64,000 nucleotides of DNA from JACZXQ01 sp036986155 (lineage in GTDB: Bacteria; Gemmatimonadota; Gemmatimonadetes; Longimicrobiales; Gaopeijiaceae): positions 1 to 64,000 of the forward strand of contig BTRA01000002.1 of assembly GCA_036986155.1 (NCBI GenBank), in the 5' to 3' direction. Shown here piece by piece: positions 41,011 through 50,698 of the stretch. Position 1 is the stretch's first letter. The number at the start of each line of letters is the position of its first letter. The notes below the pieces were generated by a model. It made no database searches, was not told where the DNA came from, and saw nothing but the letters and a program-made list of their open reading frames with translations. The position numbers were made by a program, and so were the translations under genes.

Positions 41011-42979
41011 TCAACCTCCCGGTGCCACAACCTCGACAGGCTGCCGAGAGTTCAAGGGCGTGCCGTTGAATGTCACGCTTCTGATTGAGAACACGAGTGA
41101 TTCCGGTCTCCGCGGGGTGATGAGAACGTCGTAGATTTCTCCGACTCGGACCGTCTGCTGCGAGGGAACCGTCTCTTGTAGGTGCTCGGGCAGTTCGGCA
41201 CCGTCCTTCGCCACCAGTGTCCATCGGTAGGGCCTACCGTCGGTCCGGAGCAATTCGAACGTCCCCGAGGGCCCGAGAGTGATGTTCATGAGTCGGAACC
41301 GGTAGGACTGGCGGGCCTCGAACTGCATCGGTGGTAGTTCTTTTCGCCCATTTACGACCGTTCCCTCCACGTTCGGGGCCGCACCGAGAATGAAGACCTT
41401 GTCGTGCTCCGGATCCCATTCCTGGACCTTTGGTAGGACCACGATGGGCCCGTAGAGCCCCGCTCCCTGTTGCCGGATGTCGCTCATATGGGTGTGATAC
41501 ATGAAGCTGCCCGGGCGGGGTGGGGTGAACCGCATCTCAAAACTGTCACTCGGCATGATGGGGGGGGGTGGGCATGCCAGAATATCCGCCGACGCCAACA
41601 ACGCCATCAAATGGACTTTCGATCTCGAGCCCGTGCCAGTGTATCTGGGTCGGCTCAGGGCTTCGGTTGACGACCCAAACACTGGTGGGCTCACCTTCTC
41701 GCATGATCAGGGTCGACCCGGGAAGACGCACCGAGTCGGGTGCTGGATCTTCCGGCCCCTCGGCGAGAATGGGGGAAAAAGTGCGGCGGTACGGTGAGAT
41801 CGCTTTGAGCTTCGTCCCGGGGGGTGCCGGTACGGAGTCCGAGTTGACGATCAATCGCATCTGGCGCCGTGGGCGTTCATCCGGAACCCAGTCTGGCGAT
41901 GGATTGACGTACATTCCCATCATCAATCCCCCCATGCCTTCGACGACATGGGCGGCAGGGTCGTGTTGCGGCTCTCCCAGCAACTTCCGCTTGGTGACCT
42001 GTTCTCGATCGGCCGGTTGGTCGAGCGGCTTGTAGTTCGGTCCGACGTGACCGGAAATGTGGCAGTGAAAGATCCAACCCCCGGGCCGGTTGGGAGTCCA
42101 GGAAAGGGACAAAGTGGACCCGACGGCCATTTCCTCCGTCACCGCTTGGTGTTGTTGGGACTCCCAAAAGATCTCGTCGTGGTCGTTGTCCCCTTTCGCC
42201 TCGATAGTGTAGAAGAACCCATGAAGATGCATGGGGTGGCCACGCCCAGACGCGTTGATCAGGCGCCACCTCACCGTATCCCCCATACCGTATTCGAGAC
42301 GTTTGGTATACGGCCACGGGCGGCCATTGATCGTCAAGATTGCCGGGGCGGATGGAAGCGTGCGTACGCCCAGGATCATGATAGCATCGATGGGTTCGGG
42401 CATGTCGGGACCGGTAATCACCAGAGCGCCCGTCAGGAAGACTCCCTCTCTCTGGTTGGCGACCAGGGGAGGAATGTCCACGGGACGTCGGGGTGAGACC
42501 CCCCCGACCCGAGCCCAGTAGTAGAACGTTCCCTCCGCGTCAGCGACGAATTCCTTGGCGGAGGTCTCACCGGGCCCGATGAGCCAGGGCTCCAGGGGCG
42601 TCGTTCGTCTCTCGCCCAGCCCGTGGACGATCAGGAGCGAGTCGAGCGTGTTCTCAATGGTGACATGGACTCGGGTGCCGAGCGGTGCGCGCAGGTAGGG
42701 CCCGGGAATCATCGGGTCACCGTCCCCTTCGGCGAAGGCATAGTTCATGAGGCCCGGCTCGTCCGGACCATAGGGCCGCCAGTCGGCCTCGACGGCTTTC
42801 AACTCCACCGTGAGGACTCCATCGTGCAACTCGCCCGCGGGTGCCTCGTTGTCATGGAACCGCGCGAGCGGCAAAGACGCCGTCGCCACTGTGGTGTGGC
42901 TCGTGGGGCTTGAATGGACCGTCGGCGCGGTGATTATGACCATACAGGACAAAGCCACCGCCGAGAGGCGAGAGTTCAT
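41011..42979 (-). pseudogene. multicopper oxidase, frameshifted in a run of nine G:C pairs
   Basis: The frame from 42979 ends in MPTPPHHAE at a 9-base G run (41560-41568 on plus), while the next frame continues perfectly with IMPSDSFEMRF. Removing one base restores a protein of about 655 residues. It has a signal peptide and four cupredoxin-like domains. Domain 1 (about 85-190) lacks copper ligands. Domain 2 carries HPMHLHG (248-254) and HCHISGH (305-311). Domain 3 has HWHG (447-450) and YHTH just after the shift, and domain 4 closes the chain. All four trinuclear-site motifs are there but in swapped order relative to usual laccases. It may be a pseudogene, a phase-variable gene or a sequence error. 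Confidence 0.8.
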
Positions 42980-43255
42980 AGGCACAGGGGCGGCTCCCGT
43001 GTAATAAGGGGGACGGTGGTCGACGTAATATGCTGAGGGCGGCCGGGGGATTGCAAGGAAGTTGGGAGAGACGAGCGAGGTAGGGTGGTCAACTGTGCCT
43101 GACCAGGCATCCGACACCACGGCCCGCCAGGTCGAGAGTTGTACCGCCACGAGGGTGGCGGAATGCCGAGGCACATGGACCTCATCCCTGTTCTGGCGGA
43201 TAGTGTGCGGACACGTACTTTGCCATGAGTCGCGCAGAACGCTCCGGGAGGCCCC

Positions 43256-45391
43256 CTATTCCTGCGACTCGATGGGGGCACCCCACAAGACCGCCATCGC
43301 TTCGGCGTAGTCTACTAGCTCGGGGGGCGCCTCCAGGGCTTTGGGCACGAAGACGTAGGCATTTCGGCCAGGAAATGCACCCAGGATCAAGGCGTTTTTC
43401 TCCGGACCGAGGTCTCTCACGAATAATATTCCACTGCCGCCTAGGCCCGGCAGGTCCCCTTGCCATAACAGGGGCGCGAGAGCCACCGCGCCGAAGCGGT
43501 CGGACCTCAGCTCGCGAACGCAGGAAGGCGTGAGGACCTCACCGGGTCGCACGCGCACGGTCGTGCCTGGCGCGGGAGATCGGCGCTCGATCTCGGAGGG
43601 GATCCCGGACGCCTGTTGAAGATCCACCGGGGGGAGTTCGACGTCCGACTCTCGACGCCTCACCACGGCCTCCCGCGCCTCGGCGAACCGGTGCAGTGCG
43701 CAGTTGGTGTTGCGCCTAAGCGCGGAGATCACGCTGTCCTGACGCATGCCGCCGGCGCCTTGAAGCGTGGCGCTGATGCGCTCGTTCCAAGACGAATGTG
43801 TGAAGATGATCGCGGGGCCGGGCTCCGGCGTCTCGGGTACGGTGATGCGAGACAGGGATTCGTCGGTCCACGAATAGGTCGACCACCTGGTGGGGATTCC
43901 CAGCGCCGGAGCAGCCGCGAGGGCGGCTACGAAGCTCCACGCTGCCACGTTCCGCAGCCCTCCAGCAAGCGGCGTGTCGTCGGACGTCCGTCGACTCAAC
44001 TCCACGGCCCCGAGGGCCGCCAGGGCGATCCAAGCCGGGGCCGCTTCGAAGAGCATCCTGGTCGCGTGAAACCAGTAGACGAGGTTGCCGACGACAGGAA
44101 GCAGTGCCCAAGCGATCAGAAGCGGAACACCCTTGGGCAGCCTCGGAGCGATGAGCAGATAGAGTCCGACTAGCGCTGTCAACGGAATGGACGTCTCGAG
44201 GAATTGCACTCCTACGGCGAGCGTGTCGGTCGAGGTGAAGCCAATGGCTTCGGTGAGGCCATAGGGATAGCCCCACGGATCACGATGGAATCCAAGACCG
44301 TGGTCACTTCCGAAGGCGGCGAGGTACCCGAAGGTGGTTATTCCACCGAAGAGGCGGTAATTGAACCAACCCAGCAGGACGGCGAAGGGCGCTCCGCCGA
44401 TCAGTGTGGCAGCCGCTCTTCGGAGCAGCCATGGGCTGGAAGGCCCCATGCCGTCATTGGAGTGGTCGGCGGCGGCCGAGGCTGCCTTGGGAACCCATAT
44501 CCCTAGCGTAAACAGGCCGCCGAGGATCAACCCGATGAGAGGCCGAGAGGAGACCATTGCGCCGATCGCAGCGCCGGTCAGAACACCCCAGCTCGCTCGC
44601 CCGTCGCGCGCACGAAGGGCGGAGTAGAGAACCAGCGACCCCAGGGCCCCTGCCGACAGGTGGCTCAACGCCCCCCCTCCCAGGAATACCAGGAACGGGC
44701 TCACAGCCACGAGGAGCGCGGCCAGGCGTGCGGTCGCAGGTCGGTCCGGCAGGAGCCGGGGTAAGGACAGCGCCACCAATCCGGCGATGGCTCCGAGTGA
44801 CACCGCGCCGACGAGCCAGGGTGTATCCATCGCTATGAACAAGGCCAGAAAGGCGAGGTGGGTGGGCGGATATTGCGACACCCATCCCTGGTCGACCAGC
44901 AGTGTATTGGGGATCAGCCACGCCTCGGGCACGACAGGCAAGACGCCGGCCAAACTTCCTGCGGCCATGTAGCGGGCTTGAATGGTGGATGCGATCTCGT
45001 CGACGTTGGTGAACAGGCCCAGGTACAGGTAACGCCACGTCAGGAGCGCGAGCGCGGCGGCTAGGACGGACATCGCGGTCGCGAACACGGGCAGCTTTGG
45101 CGCACACAGCAGATCGCCCACGCGCCTCGACACCGCTCGCAGAGGTCCATCCTTGAGCAATGCAGCCAGAAGGACACCGACGAGGAGGGTGCTGAGAGTC
45201 CCCCACCAGGCGAGTTGCAGGGTCACCTCGGCGATCTCGACGCTCGCCACGCGGAATGGGGCCTCGACGGTCGTGTCGAGCAATCGGTAGATCGGCAGAA
45301 AAGAAAGAGCCAGGAGGAGGCCGCCCAGCACGCGTCTCGCGAACGTTCGAGTGTTCTGGTTGGAACTCACGTCATGTGGTCTCTCACTCAT
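43256..45391 (-). CDS. polytopic GT-C-like membrane glycosyltransferase candidate
   Basis: This 711-residue protein has about 11-12 membrane segments followed by a soluble C-terminal domain of about 200 residues. The first large loop after helix 3 or 4 contains TNVDEIASTIQARYM; the Asp-Glu pair is typical of GT-C enzymes (ArnT/PMT/GT83-like) that take sugars from polyprenyl phosphates. QYPPTHLAFLALF fits the family too. It probably transfers a sugar onto a lipid or protein at the periplasmic face. Acceptor and donor are unknown. The ATG at 45391 was chosen; a GTG further in is the alternative. Confidence 0.7.
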   Translation of the reverse strand: MSERPHDVSSNQNTRTFARRVLGGLLLALSFLPIYRLLDTTVEAPFRVASVEIAEVTLQLAWWGTLSTLLVGVLLAALLKDGPLRAVSRRVGDLLCAPKLPVFATAMSVLAAALALLTWRYLYLGLFTNVDEIASTIQARYMAAGSLAGVLPVVPEAWLIPNTLLVDQGWVSQYPPTHLAFLALFIAMDTPWLVGAVSLGAIAGLVALSLPRLLPDRPATARLAALLVAVSPFLVFLGGGALSHLSAGALGSLVLYSALRARDGRASWGVLTGAAIGAMVSSRPLIGLILGGLFTLGIWVPKAASAAADHSNDGMGPSSPWLLRRAAATLIGGAPFAVLLGWFNYRLFGGITTFGYLAAFGSDHGLGFHRDPWGYPYGLTEAIGFTSTDTLAVGVQFLETSIPLTALVGLYLLIAPRLPKGVPLLIAWALLPVVGNLVYWFHATRMLFEAAPAWIALAALGAVELSRRTSDDTPLAGGLRNVAAWSFVAALAAAPALGIPTRWSTYSWTDESLSRITVPETPEPGPAIIFTHSSWNERISATLQGAGGMRQDSVISALRRNTNCALHRFAEAREAVVRRRESDVELPPVDLQQASGIPSEIERRSPAPGTTVRVRPGEVLTPSCVRELRSDRFGAVALAPLLWQGDLPGLGGSGILFVRDLGPEKNALILGAFPGRNAYVFVPKALEAPPELVDYAEAMAVLWGAPIESQE

Positions 45392-45455
45392 CCCCGAACG
45401 TCGCCAGCCGCTAGACCTTCGGGCCTCGCCTCGCCAGGCGGCGCGACGCGGAGGG

Positions 45456-47039
45456 TCACACCGAGACACCGCGCGGGGTGACCGCCCACTCGACAAGACT
45501 GAGCACCGCGTCCACGCCAAGCGCGAGTAGGGCTGCCGGAATGGCCCCCGCCAGGATCATGCGAGTATCCGACAGGGCCAGGCCCGCCACGATCGGATCT
45601 CCCAGTCCGCCGGCACCGATGAAGGCCGCCAGGGTGGCGGTTCCCACTGTGATCACCCCAGCGGTGCGTATCCCGGCCATTATCACGGGAGCCGCAAGCG
45701 GGAGTCGAACGTAGCGGAGGATCTGCCCTTCGGTCATCCCCAGTGACCGAGCGGAGTTGACGGCCACCGGGTCGGCATCGCGAATGCCGGTATAGGTGTT
45801 GCGGACAATGGGGAACAGCGAATAAAGGAAGAGTGCCACCACAGCTGGGATTACGCCGATCCCCAACAACGGGATCATGAAGGCCAAGAGCGCAATGGAG
45901 GGAATGGTCTGAAAAAGGCCCACGGCCCGGATGGCGCCCTCAGCGCCGACCCGGGCCCTCTCGAGGAGTAACCCGAACGGCACGGCTACGAAAATGGCTC
46001 CGGTAAGGGAGGCCATCACCAGCCACAGGTGGCGAAGCGTTAGGTCGAGTGTCTCCCCGCGCCTGGCCCAAAAATAGGACATGAAGGAGTCGGTAGGTGA
46101 CGTCGACCGTCCACGGATGGTTCTTATGGCCGGTCCCTCGACGAGGCCCAGCACCCGGAGCGCATCCCGGGCAACGTCCTCCAGCGCCTCTCCTTCCACC
46201 TCGAGGCGGCGGTTGAGGCTGCGCATCGTCTCCACGTCGATGATACCCGCCAGTTCCGAGAGGGCACGGACGGCTTCGGGACGGTTTTCCCAGAGCCGGC
46301 GGCTCATCAAGGGTGCCGCCTCGTAGGGTGGGAAGAAGCCACGATCATCGGTCAGGACCACCAGGTCATAGCGCTCGATCTGTCCGTCGGTCGAATATCC
46401 GTCGATGACGTCCACGTCACCGCCGGCCAGCGCTTGGTACTTCACCGCCTGGAGAAGCGAGCGCACCTCCATGGTGCGGAGCCCGTAGGCCTTCTCAAGG
46501 CCAGGCAGGCCATCTCCCCGGCCGATGAAGTCCGGTGTGAAACCGCCGATATAGCCCGGCGCAACCCGGGCCAGATCGGACAGGGTACGCAATCCGTCTC
46601 GCTCGGCGGTCTCACGCCTTACCGCAATCGCGTACGTATTCTCGAACCCCAGCGGTGGCATCCAGTGGATGCCCCAGCGCTCACGGAACGCAGTTGCCAC
46701 GCGCCGAAAGACTTCTTCGGGCGTCCCGCTCGGCTCCTCGTTCAGGATCGCTACGAGCCCGGTTCCGGTGTACTCAGGGTAGACGTCGATCGCTCCGGCC
46801 CGCAGTCCCTGGAACGCGATCTCGGTGGCTCCAAGGCCTAGGCGCCGGACCACTTCCATACCCCGGCTTTCCAGCAATTGGGCGAAGATCTCCGCTAGCA
46901 GGAAGGATTCGCCGAAAGGCTTTGAAGCGACGACGATGGCCCGCTCTCGAGCATCCAGAGTGGCGGTCTCGGCTTGACTCGACATACTGTCGGCCGGCAC
47001 CACCTGCATGGCAACGGCGAGGATCACCGCTGCGGTCAT
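45456..47039 (-). CDS. ABC transporter, fused substrate-binding protein and permease (QAT family)
   Basis: This 527-residue protein joins a secreted OpuAC-type binding domain (about 30-290: IVVASKPFGESFLLAEIFAQLL, GAIDVYPEYTGTGL, YQALAGGDVDVIDGYSTDG) to a ProW/OpuCB-type permease (about 320-527: FQTIPSIALLAFMIPLLGIG, EAA-loop NSARSLGMTEGQILRYVRLP, TLAAFIGAGGLGDPI). The family imports quaternary amines such as glycine betaine and choline and, in EgtU, ergothioneine. Here the binding domain comes first, the reverse of EgtU as I know it. Its ATG overlaps the ATPase stop (ATGA). It is near egtB, egtD and egtC. Confidence 0.9.
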   Translation of the reverse strand: MTAAVILAVAMQVVPADSMSSQAETATLDARERAIVVASKPFGESFLLAEIFAQLLESRGMEVVRRLGLGATEIAFQGLRAGAIDVYPEYTGTGLVAILNEEPSGTPEEVFRRVATAFRERWGIHWMPPLGFENTYAIAVRRETAERDGLRTLSDLARVAPGYIGGFTPDFIGRGDGLPGLEKAYGLRTMEVRSLLQAVKYQALAGGDVDVIDGYSTDGQIERYDLVVLTDDRGFFPPYEAAPLMSRRLWENRPEAVRALSELAGIIDVETMRSLNRRLEVEGEALEDVARDALRVLGLVEGPAIRTIRGRSTSPTDSFMSYFWARRGETLDLTLRHLWLVMASLTGAIFVAVPFGLLLERARVGAEGAIRAVGLFQTIPSIALLAFMIPLLGIGVIPAVVALFLYSLFPIVRNTYTGIRDADPVAVNSARSLGMTEGQILRYVRLPLAAPVIMAGIRTAGVITVGTATLAAFIGAGGLGDPIVAGLALSDTRMILAGAIPAALLALGVDAVLSLVEWAVTPRGVSV

Positions 47040-47797
47040 ACGTCGACCTCTACACCGGCCCGGGCGAGCAACTCCTCGACGTACTGGGTGGCAGGCGTCC
47101 GACACAAGATTCTCGGGTCCGCGACCTGGTCGATCTTCCCGTCGCGAAGGACCGCAACCCGGTCAGCGAAGCGCACTGCGGCTCGGAGGTCGTGCGTAAC
47201 CATGAGCGCCGTGACGCCGATCTCGTGGAAGAGGGACCGCACGGACTCGAGCAGTTCGGAACGGGTGATTGCGTCCAGGGCGCCGAACGGCTCGTCCAGG
47301 AGCACAATGTCCGGCCGAGCCGCGAGCGCCCGGGCCAGAGCGACACGCTGCCGTTCACCGCCGGAGAGCTCGCGGGGATAGCGATGGCCGAACTCGGCGG
47401 TCTGAAGGCCTACGAGGTTCAAGGCGTCGCGCGCCATACCCTTACGATCGTCCATATGCCGAAGCCAGGGTACCAAGGCGACGTTGCGCAGCACGGTCCA
47501 ATGCGGCAGCAGCCCGCCGTCTTGTTGGACGTATCCGATCGAACGGCGCAGTTTTACTTCGCTGAACGACATGACGTCCTTGCCCTCCACGCGCAGGATG
47601 CCCTCGTCTGGACGGACCATGCGATTGAAGGTCTTGAGCAGCGTTGTTTTGCCGGCGCCGCTCTCGCCCACGAGAGCAACGCGCTCACCCCGGCCTACCA
47701 CGAGCGAGAGACACTCCAGCACCGGAGCCCCCGAGAACCTCTTAGTGACGTCTCGGGCCTCGAGCGCCAGATCCGGCCTTTCGGACGCGTTCAGCAT
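47036..47797 (-). CDS. ABC transporter ATP-binding protein, ProV/OpuCA type
   Basis: This 253-residue ATPase has Walker A GESGAGKTTLLKTFNRM, the Q-loop YVQQDGGLLPHWTVLRNV, signature LSGGERQRVALARAL, Walker B IVLLDEPFGALD and H-loop MVTHDLR. NRM after Walker A is characteristic of the quaternary-amine group. It lacks the CBS domains found in OpuCA and many ProV proteins. It drives the fused binding/permease protein encoded next to it. Confidence 0.92.
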   Translation of the reverse strand: MLNASERPDLALEARDVTKRFSGAPVLECLSLVVGRGERVALVGESGAGKTTLLKTFNRMVRPDEGILRVEGKDVMSFSEVKLRRSIGYVQQDGGLLPHWTVLRNVALVPWLRHMDDRKGMARDALNLVGLQTAEFGHRYPRELSGGERQRVALARALAARPDIVLLDEPFGALDAITRSELLESVRSLFHEIGVTALMVTHDLRAAVRFADRVAVLRDGKIDQVADPRILCRTPATQYVEELLARAGVEVDV

Positions 47798-47801
47798 GCC
47801 T

Positions 47802-49172
47802 CTATGACAGTGCGTAGCGGTCCAGGCGCATCACCAGCGTCTGAAGGCCTTCGGCGAACGTGGGGTGTACCATCTCGGCGTCGACGATGGTCTGCAAGGT
47901 CGCGCCGGCCTGCATGATCATGGAAAAGATATGGATGAGCTCTCCGGCCTGAGCTCCCAAGATGACGGCGCCCAGAATCTTCTCTGTGTCCGGATCGACC
48001 AGCACCTTCATCATGCCGGAGGGCTGCCGTGTCTCGACGGCTCGCGCGACTCGACCGAACGGCATCGTCGCGACCTCATAGTCCAGACCCGCCTCCTCGG
48101 CCTCGCGTTCGGTAAGCCCCACGCGTGCCAACTGCGGGTCGGTGAAAGCCGTGGACGGTACGAGTCTGTCCTTCCGGGTTCGGCGCTGATTTCCCTCGAG
48201 AAGATCGAACAAGATACGGTGATCGTCCCACGATGCGTGTGTGAAGAGCGGGCCACCGGTGACGTCGCCCACCGCGTAGATCCCGGGAACGCTGGTGTGG
48301 TAGTGATCGTCGACGACTATATAACCACGTTGGTCCAGTTCCACTCCCGTTTCATCACACCCGAGCGAGTCGGTGTTCGGCGCTCGCCCAACGGCCACGA
48401 GCAGGTGAGACCCATCGATGACACCGCTACCTTCGAGATGAACACGCACTCCGGCATCCGTCGCCTCGATTCGCTCCGCTCGGGCGCCCAAGTGTAGTCG
48501 AATACCCTCCTGTTCGAACACCTCGGCCAGGGTCTCGGTCACGTCGTGGTCTTCCCGCGGGATCAAGTGATCCGCCAGATCGACAATGCTTACCTCTGCC
48601 CCGAAGCGGCGATAGGCCTGACCGAACTCACAACCGATGTACCCGCCTCCGAGAACGATGAGGTGGTCGGGCACCTCCGCGAGGTCCATTACGTCTTCGT
48701 TGGTGAGATAGGGGACCTGTTCGAGTCCCGGTATCGGAGGAACCGACGGACGAAGGCCGACGTTCACGATGATTGTGTCGGCGCGGTATTCTTCACCGCC
48801 CGCTCCCACCAGCCCGGGACCGAGAAGCCGGGCATGCTCCCGCACGAGCGTGAGATTCTCTGCGTGCTTCTCGACGTTACGCTCTACTCCCGAGCGCCAC
48901 ATCTCAACGATCTTGTTCTTGCGTGCGACCACGGCCGCCATGTCGATCCTGACCTCACCCGTTTCCACCCCGAACTCTGGTCCGCGGCGTGCCCAATGGG
49001 CGGCGTCGGCGCTCGCGATGAAGGTCTTGGTGGGGGTACAGCCCACATTGACGCACGTGCCGCCGAGGGCCGAACCTTCGAAAAGGATCACTCTCTTTGC
49101 TGCTCGAGACAGGCGGTAGGCGAGAGGTGCGCCGGCCTGGCCGCTACCGATGATGATCACGTCGGCGGTCAT
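47802..49172 (-). CDS. FAD-dependent pyridine nucleotide-disulfide oxidoreductase
   Basis: This 456-residue flavoprotein belongs to the lipoamide dehydrogenase/mercuric reductase group. The FAD site is VIIIGSGQAGAPLAYRL, the redox pair is in GGTCVNVGCTPTK, the NAD(P) site is VLGGGYIGCEFGQAYRRFGAEV, and the second FAD motif is GIYAVGDVTGGP. The C-terminus has EMVHPTFAEGLQTL, with the His of the His-Glu pair kept and Glu replaced in register. AAGGA precedes the ATG at 49172. It reduces a disulfide or metal ion. Location between an ergothioneine-type transporter and egtB invites the guess of an ergothioneine-related disulfide substrate, without direct evidence. Confidence 0.87.
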   Translation of the reverse strand: MTADVIIIGSGQAGAPLAYRLSRAAKRVILFEGSALGGTCVNVGCTPTKTFIASADAAHWARRGPEFGVETGEVRIDMAAVVARKNKIVEMWRSGVERNVEKHAENLTLVREHARLLGPGLVGAGGEEYRADTIIVNVGLRPSVPPIPGLEQVPYLTNEDVMDLAEVPDHLIVLGGGYIGCEFGQAYRRFGAEVSIVDLADHLIPREDHDVTETLAEVFEQEGIRLHLGARAERIEATDAGVRVHLEGSGVIDGSHLLVAVGRAPNTDSLGCDETGVELDQRGYIVVDDHYHTSVPGIYAVGDVTGGPLFTHASWDDHRILFDLLEGNQRRTRKDRLVPSTAFTDPQLARVGLTEREAEEAGLDYEVATMPFGRVARAVETRQPSGMMKVLVDPDTEKILGAVILGAQAGELIHIFSMIMQAGATLQTIVDAEMVHPTFAEGLQTLVMRLDRYALS

Positions 49173-49372
49173 ATGCGTCCTTCGATCCCGAGTCCGGTGG
49201 GATGGAACTACATGGTCGATCCTGAACGGTTGGCGCGCGTACCGCAATAGTCGGCGGGGGCGACTCGGGTGTCACCCGCCCCGGTACTGGAGGGGCTGCA
49301 CCGGTGAGGTGCCTCGGGTTACCTTTCGCCCTTCCGAGCCGGCATCGCGCGCGTCCAACCACCAGGGCGAAC

Positions 49373-50698
49373 ATGAATCTCCACATCGGGCGTAGCCTCG
49401 ACGTGTCAGAAATCGCCGAGCTACTCGCGGAGGCGCGGGCACGCACTCTTATGCTCATCAGCCGCATCTCAGAGGATGACCTCCGCCACCAGCATGACTC
49501 CCTCATGAGCCCGATCATCTGGGACCTCGGACACATCGCACACTTCGAAGAGGTATGGCTGGTCGATCGCTTGGCCGCGGGTGGAGGGGAGTCGGAGGGT
49601 CTTCACGGAATCTATAACCCGTTCGAGACCCCGAGAGCGGATCGGGGGGACTTGCCCCTTCCGACGCTGTCCGAGTGCCTCGATTTCATGGGGACCGTGC
49701 GCCGCTCCGTATTGGGGCGACTCCGTTCCCTGGACCTGGCCTCCGGCGACCCGCTTCTCCGAGACGGTTTCGCGTTCCGGCTCGTGCTTCAACACGAGTA
49801 TCAGCATAACGAAACGATCCTTCAGACTCTGCAGCTCAAGTCGGGCGACCCGTACCCGGCCATGCGTGCGTTCCCAGTTCCAACCGGGTCCGGCGACTCG
49901 GGCTCCGGCGGTGGCTCGATGGTCACGTTCCCGGGCGGCGAGGTCACGATCGGCACGGACGATCGGAGTGCAGCGTATGACAATGAACGCCCAGAGCACA
50001 CGATGGACGTGGCTCCGTTCCGGATCGATGTCACGCCGGTGACCAACGGTGCCTATAAAGAGTTCGTCGAGGCAGGTTGTTACAGGGATGAGGGGCTGTG
50101 GGATGAAGCGGGACGTGCATGGCTCAACGATTCCCAAGCCGAGGCTCCGAAGTATTGGGAGCGCGTGGACGGGGTGTGGAATACGCGGGTGATGGATCGG
50201 TCGGGACCGGTGGATCCGACCCATCCGGTGTGCCACGTTTGTTATCACGAGGCGGCTGCGTTTGCACGGTTTGCCGGAAAGCGGTTGCCCACCGAGTTCG
50301 AGTGGGAGGCGGCGGCTTCCTGGGATCCGGCGGCGGGCGCGGCACGGACGTATCCATGGGGTGAGGCGCCGGTCACGCACCTTGTGGCCAACGTGGACGC
50401 GCTCTCGTTCCAGACCACGCCGGTATGGAGCTATCCGGACAACGTTTCGCCCATTGGGTGCTATGGCATGATCGGAGACGTCTGGGAGTGGACGGCTTCC
50501 GACTTCGAGGGCTACCCGGGCTACCAGACGTTTCCGTACAAGGAGTATTCGGAGGTCTTCTTTGGTGATCAGTACAAGGTCTTACGTGGAGGCTCGTGGG
50601 CATCACGAAGCGGGGCGCTCCGGACTACGTTCAGAAACTGGGACTTTCCCATAAGGCGACAGATTTTCAGCGGATTCAGGTGCGCGGCGGATGACTGA
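49373..50698 (+). CDS. egtB: ergothioneine biosynthesis sulfoxide synthase
   Basis: This 441-residue non-heme iron enzyme has an N-terminal DinB-like domain with the iron ligands His54 (WDLGHIAHFEEVW) and H141-x3-H145-x-E147 (LQHEYQHNETIL), and a C-terminal formylglycine-generating-enzyme-like domain (RLPTEFEWEAAA, GDVWEWTASDF, LRGGSWAS, GFRCA). It joins hercynine with gamma-glutamylcysteine or cysteine using O2. AGGG precedes the ATG. It overlaps egtD by eight bases. The presence of egtC favours the gamma-glutamylcysteine type. Confidence 0.95.
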   Translation: MNLHIGRSLDVSEIAELLAEARARTLMLISRISEDDLRHQHDSLMSPIIWDLGHIAHFEEVWLVDRLAAGGGESEGLHGIYNPFETPRADRGDLPLPTLSECLDFMGTVRRSVLGRLRSLDLASGDPLLRDGFAFRLVLQHEYQHNETILQTLQLKSGDPYPAMRAFPVPTGSGDSGSGGGSMVTFPGGEVTIGTDDRSAAYDNERPEHTMDVAPFRIDVTPVTNGAYKEFVEAGCYRDEGLWDEAGRAWLNDSQAEAPKYWERVDGVWNTRVMDRSGPVDPTHPVCHVCYHEAAAFARFAGKRLPTEFEWEAAASWDPAAGAARTYPWGEAPVTHLVANVDALSFQTTPVWSYPDNVSPIGCYGMIGDVWEWTASDFEGYPGYQTFPYKEYSEVFFGDQYKVLRGGSWASRSGALRTTFRNWDFPIRRQIFSGFRCAADD

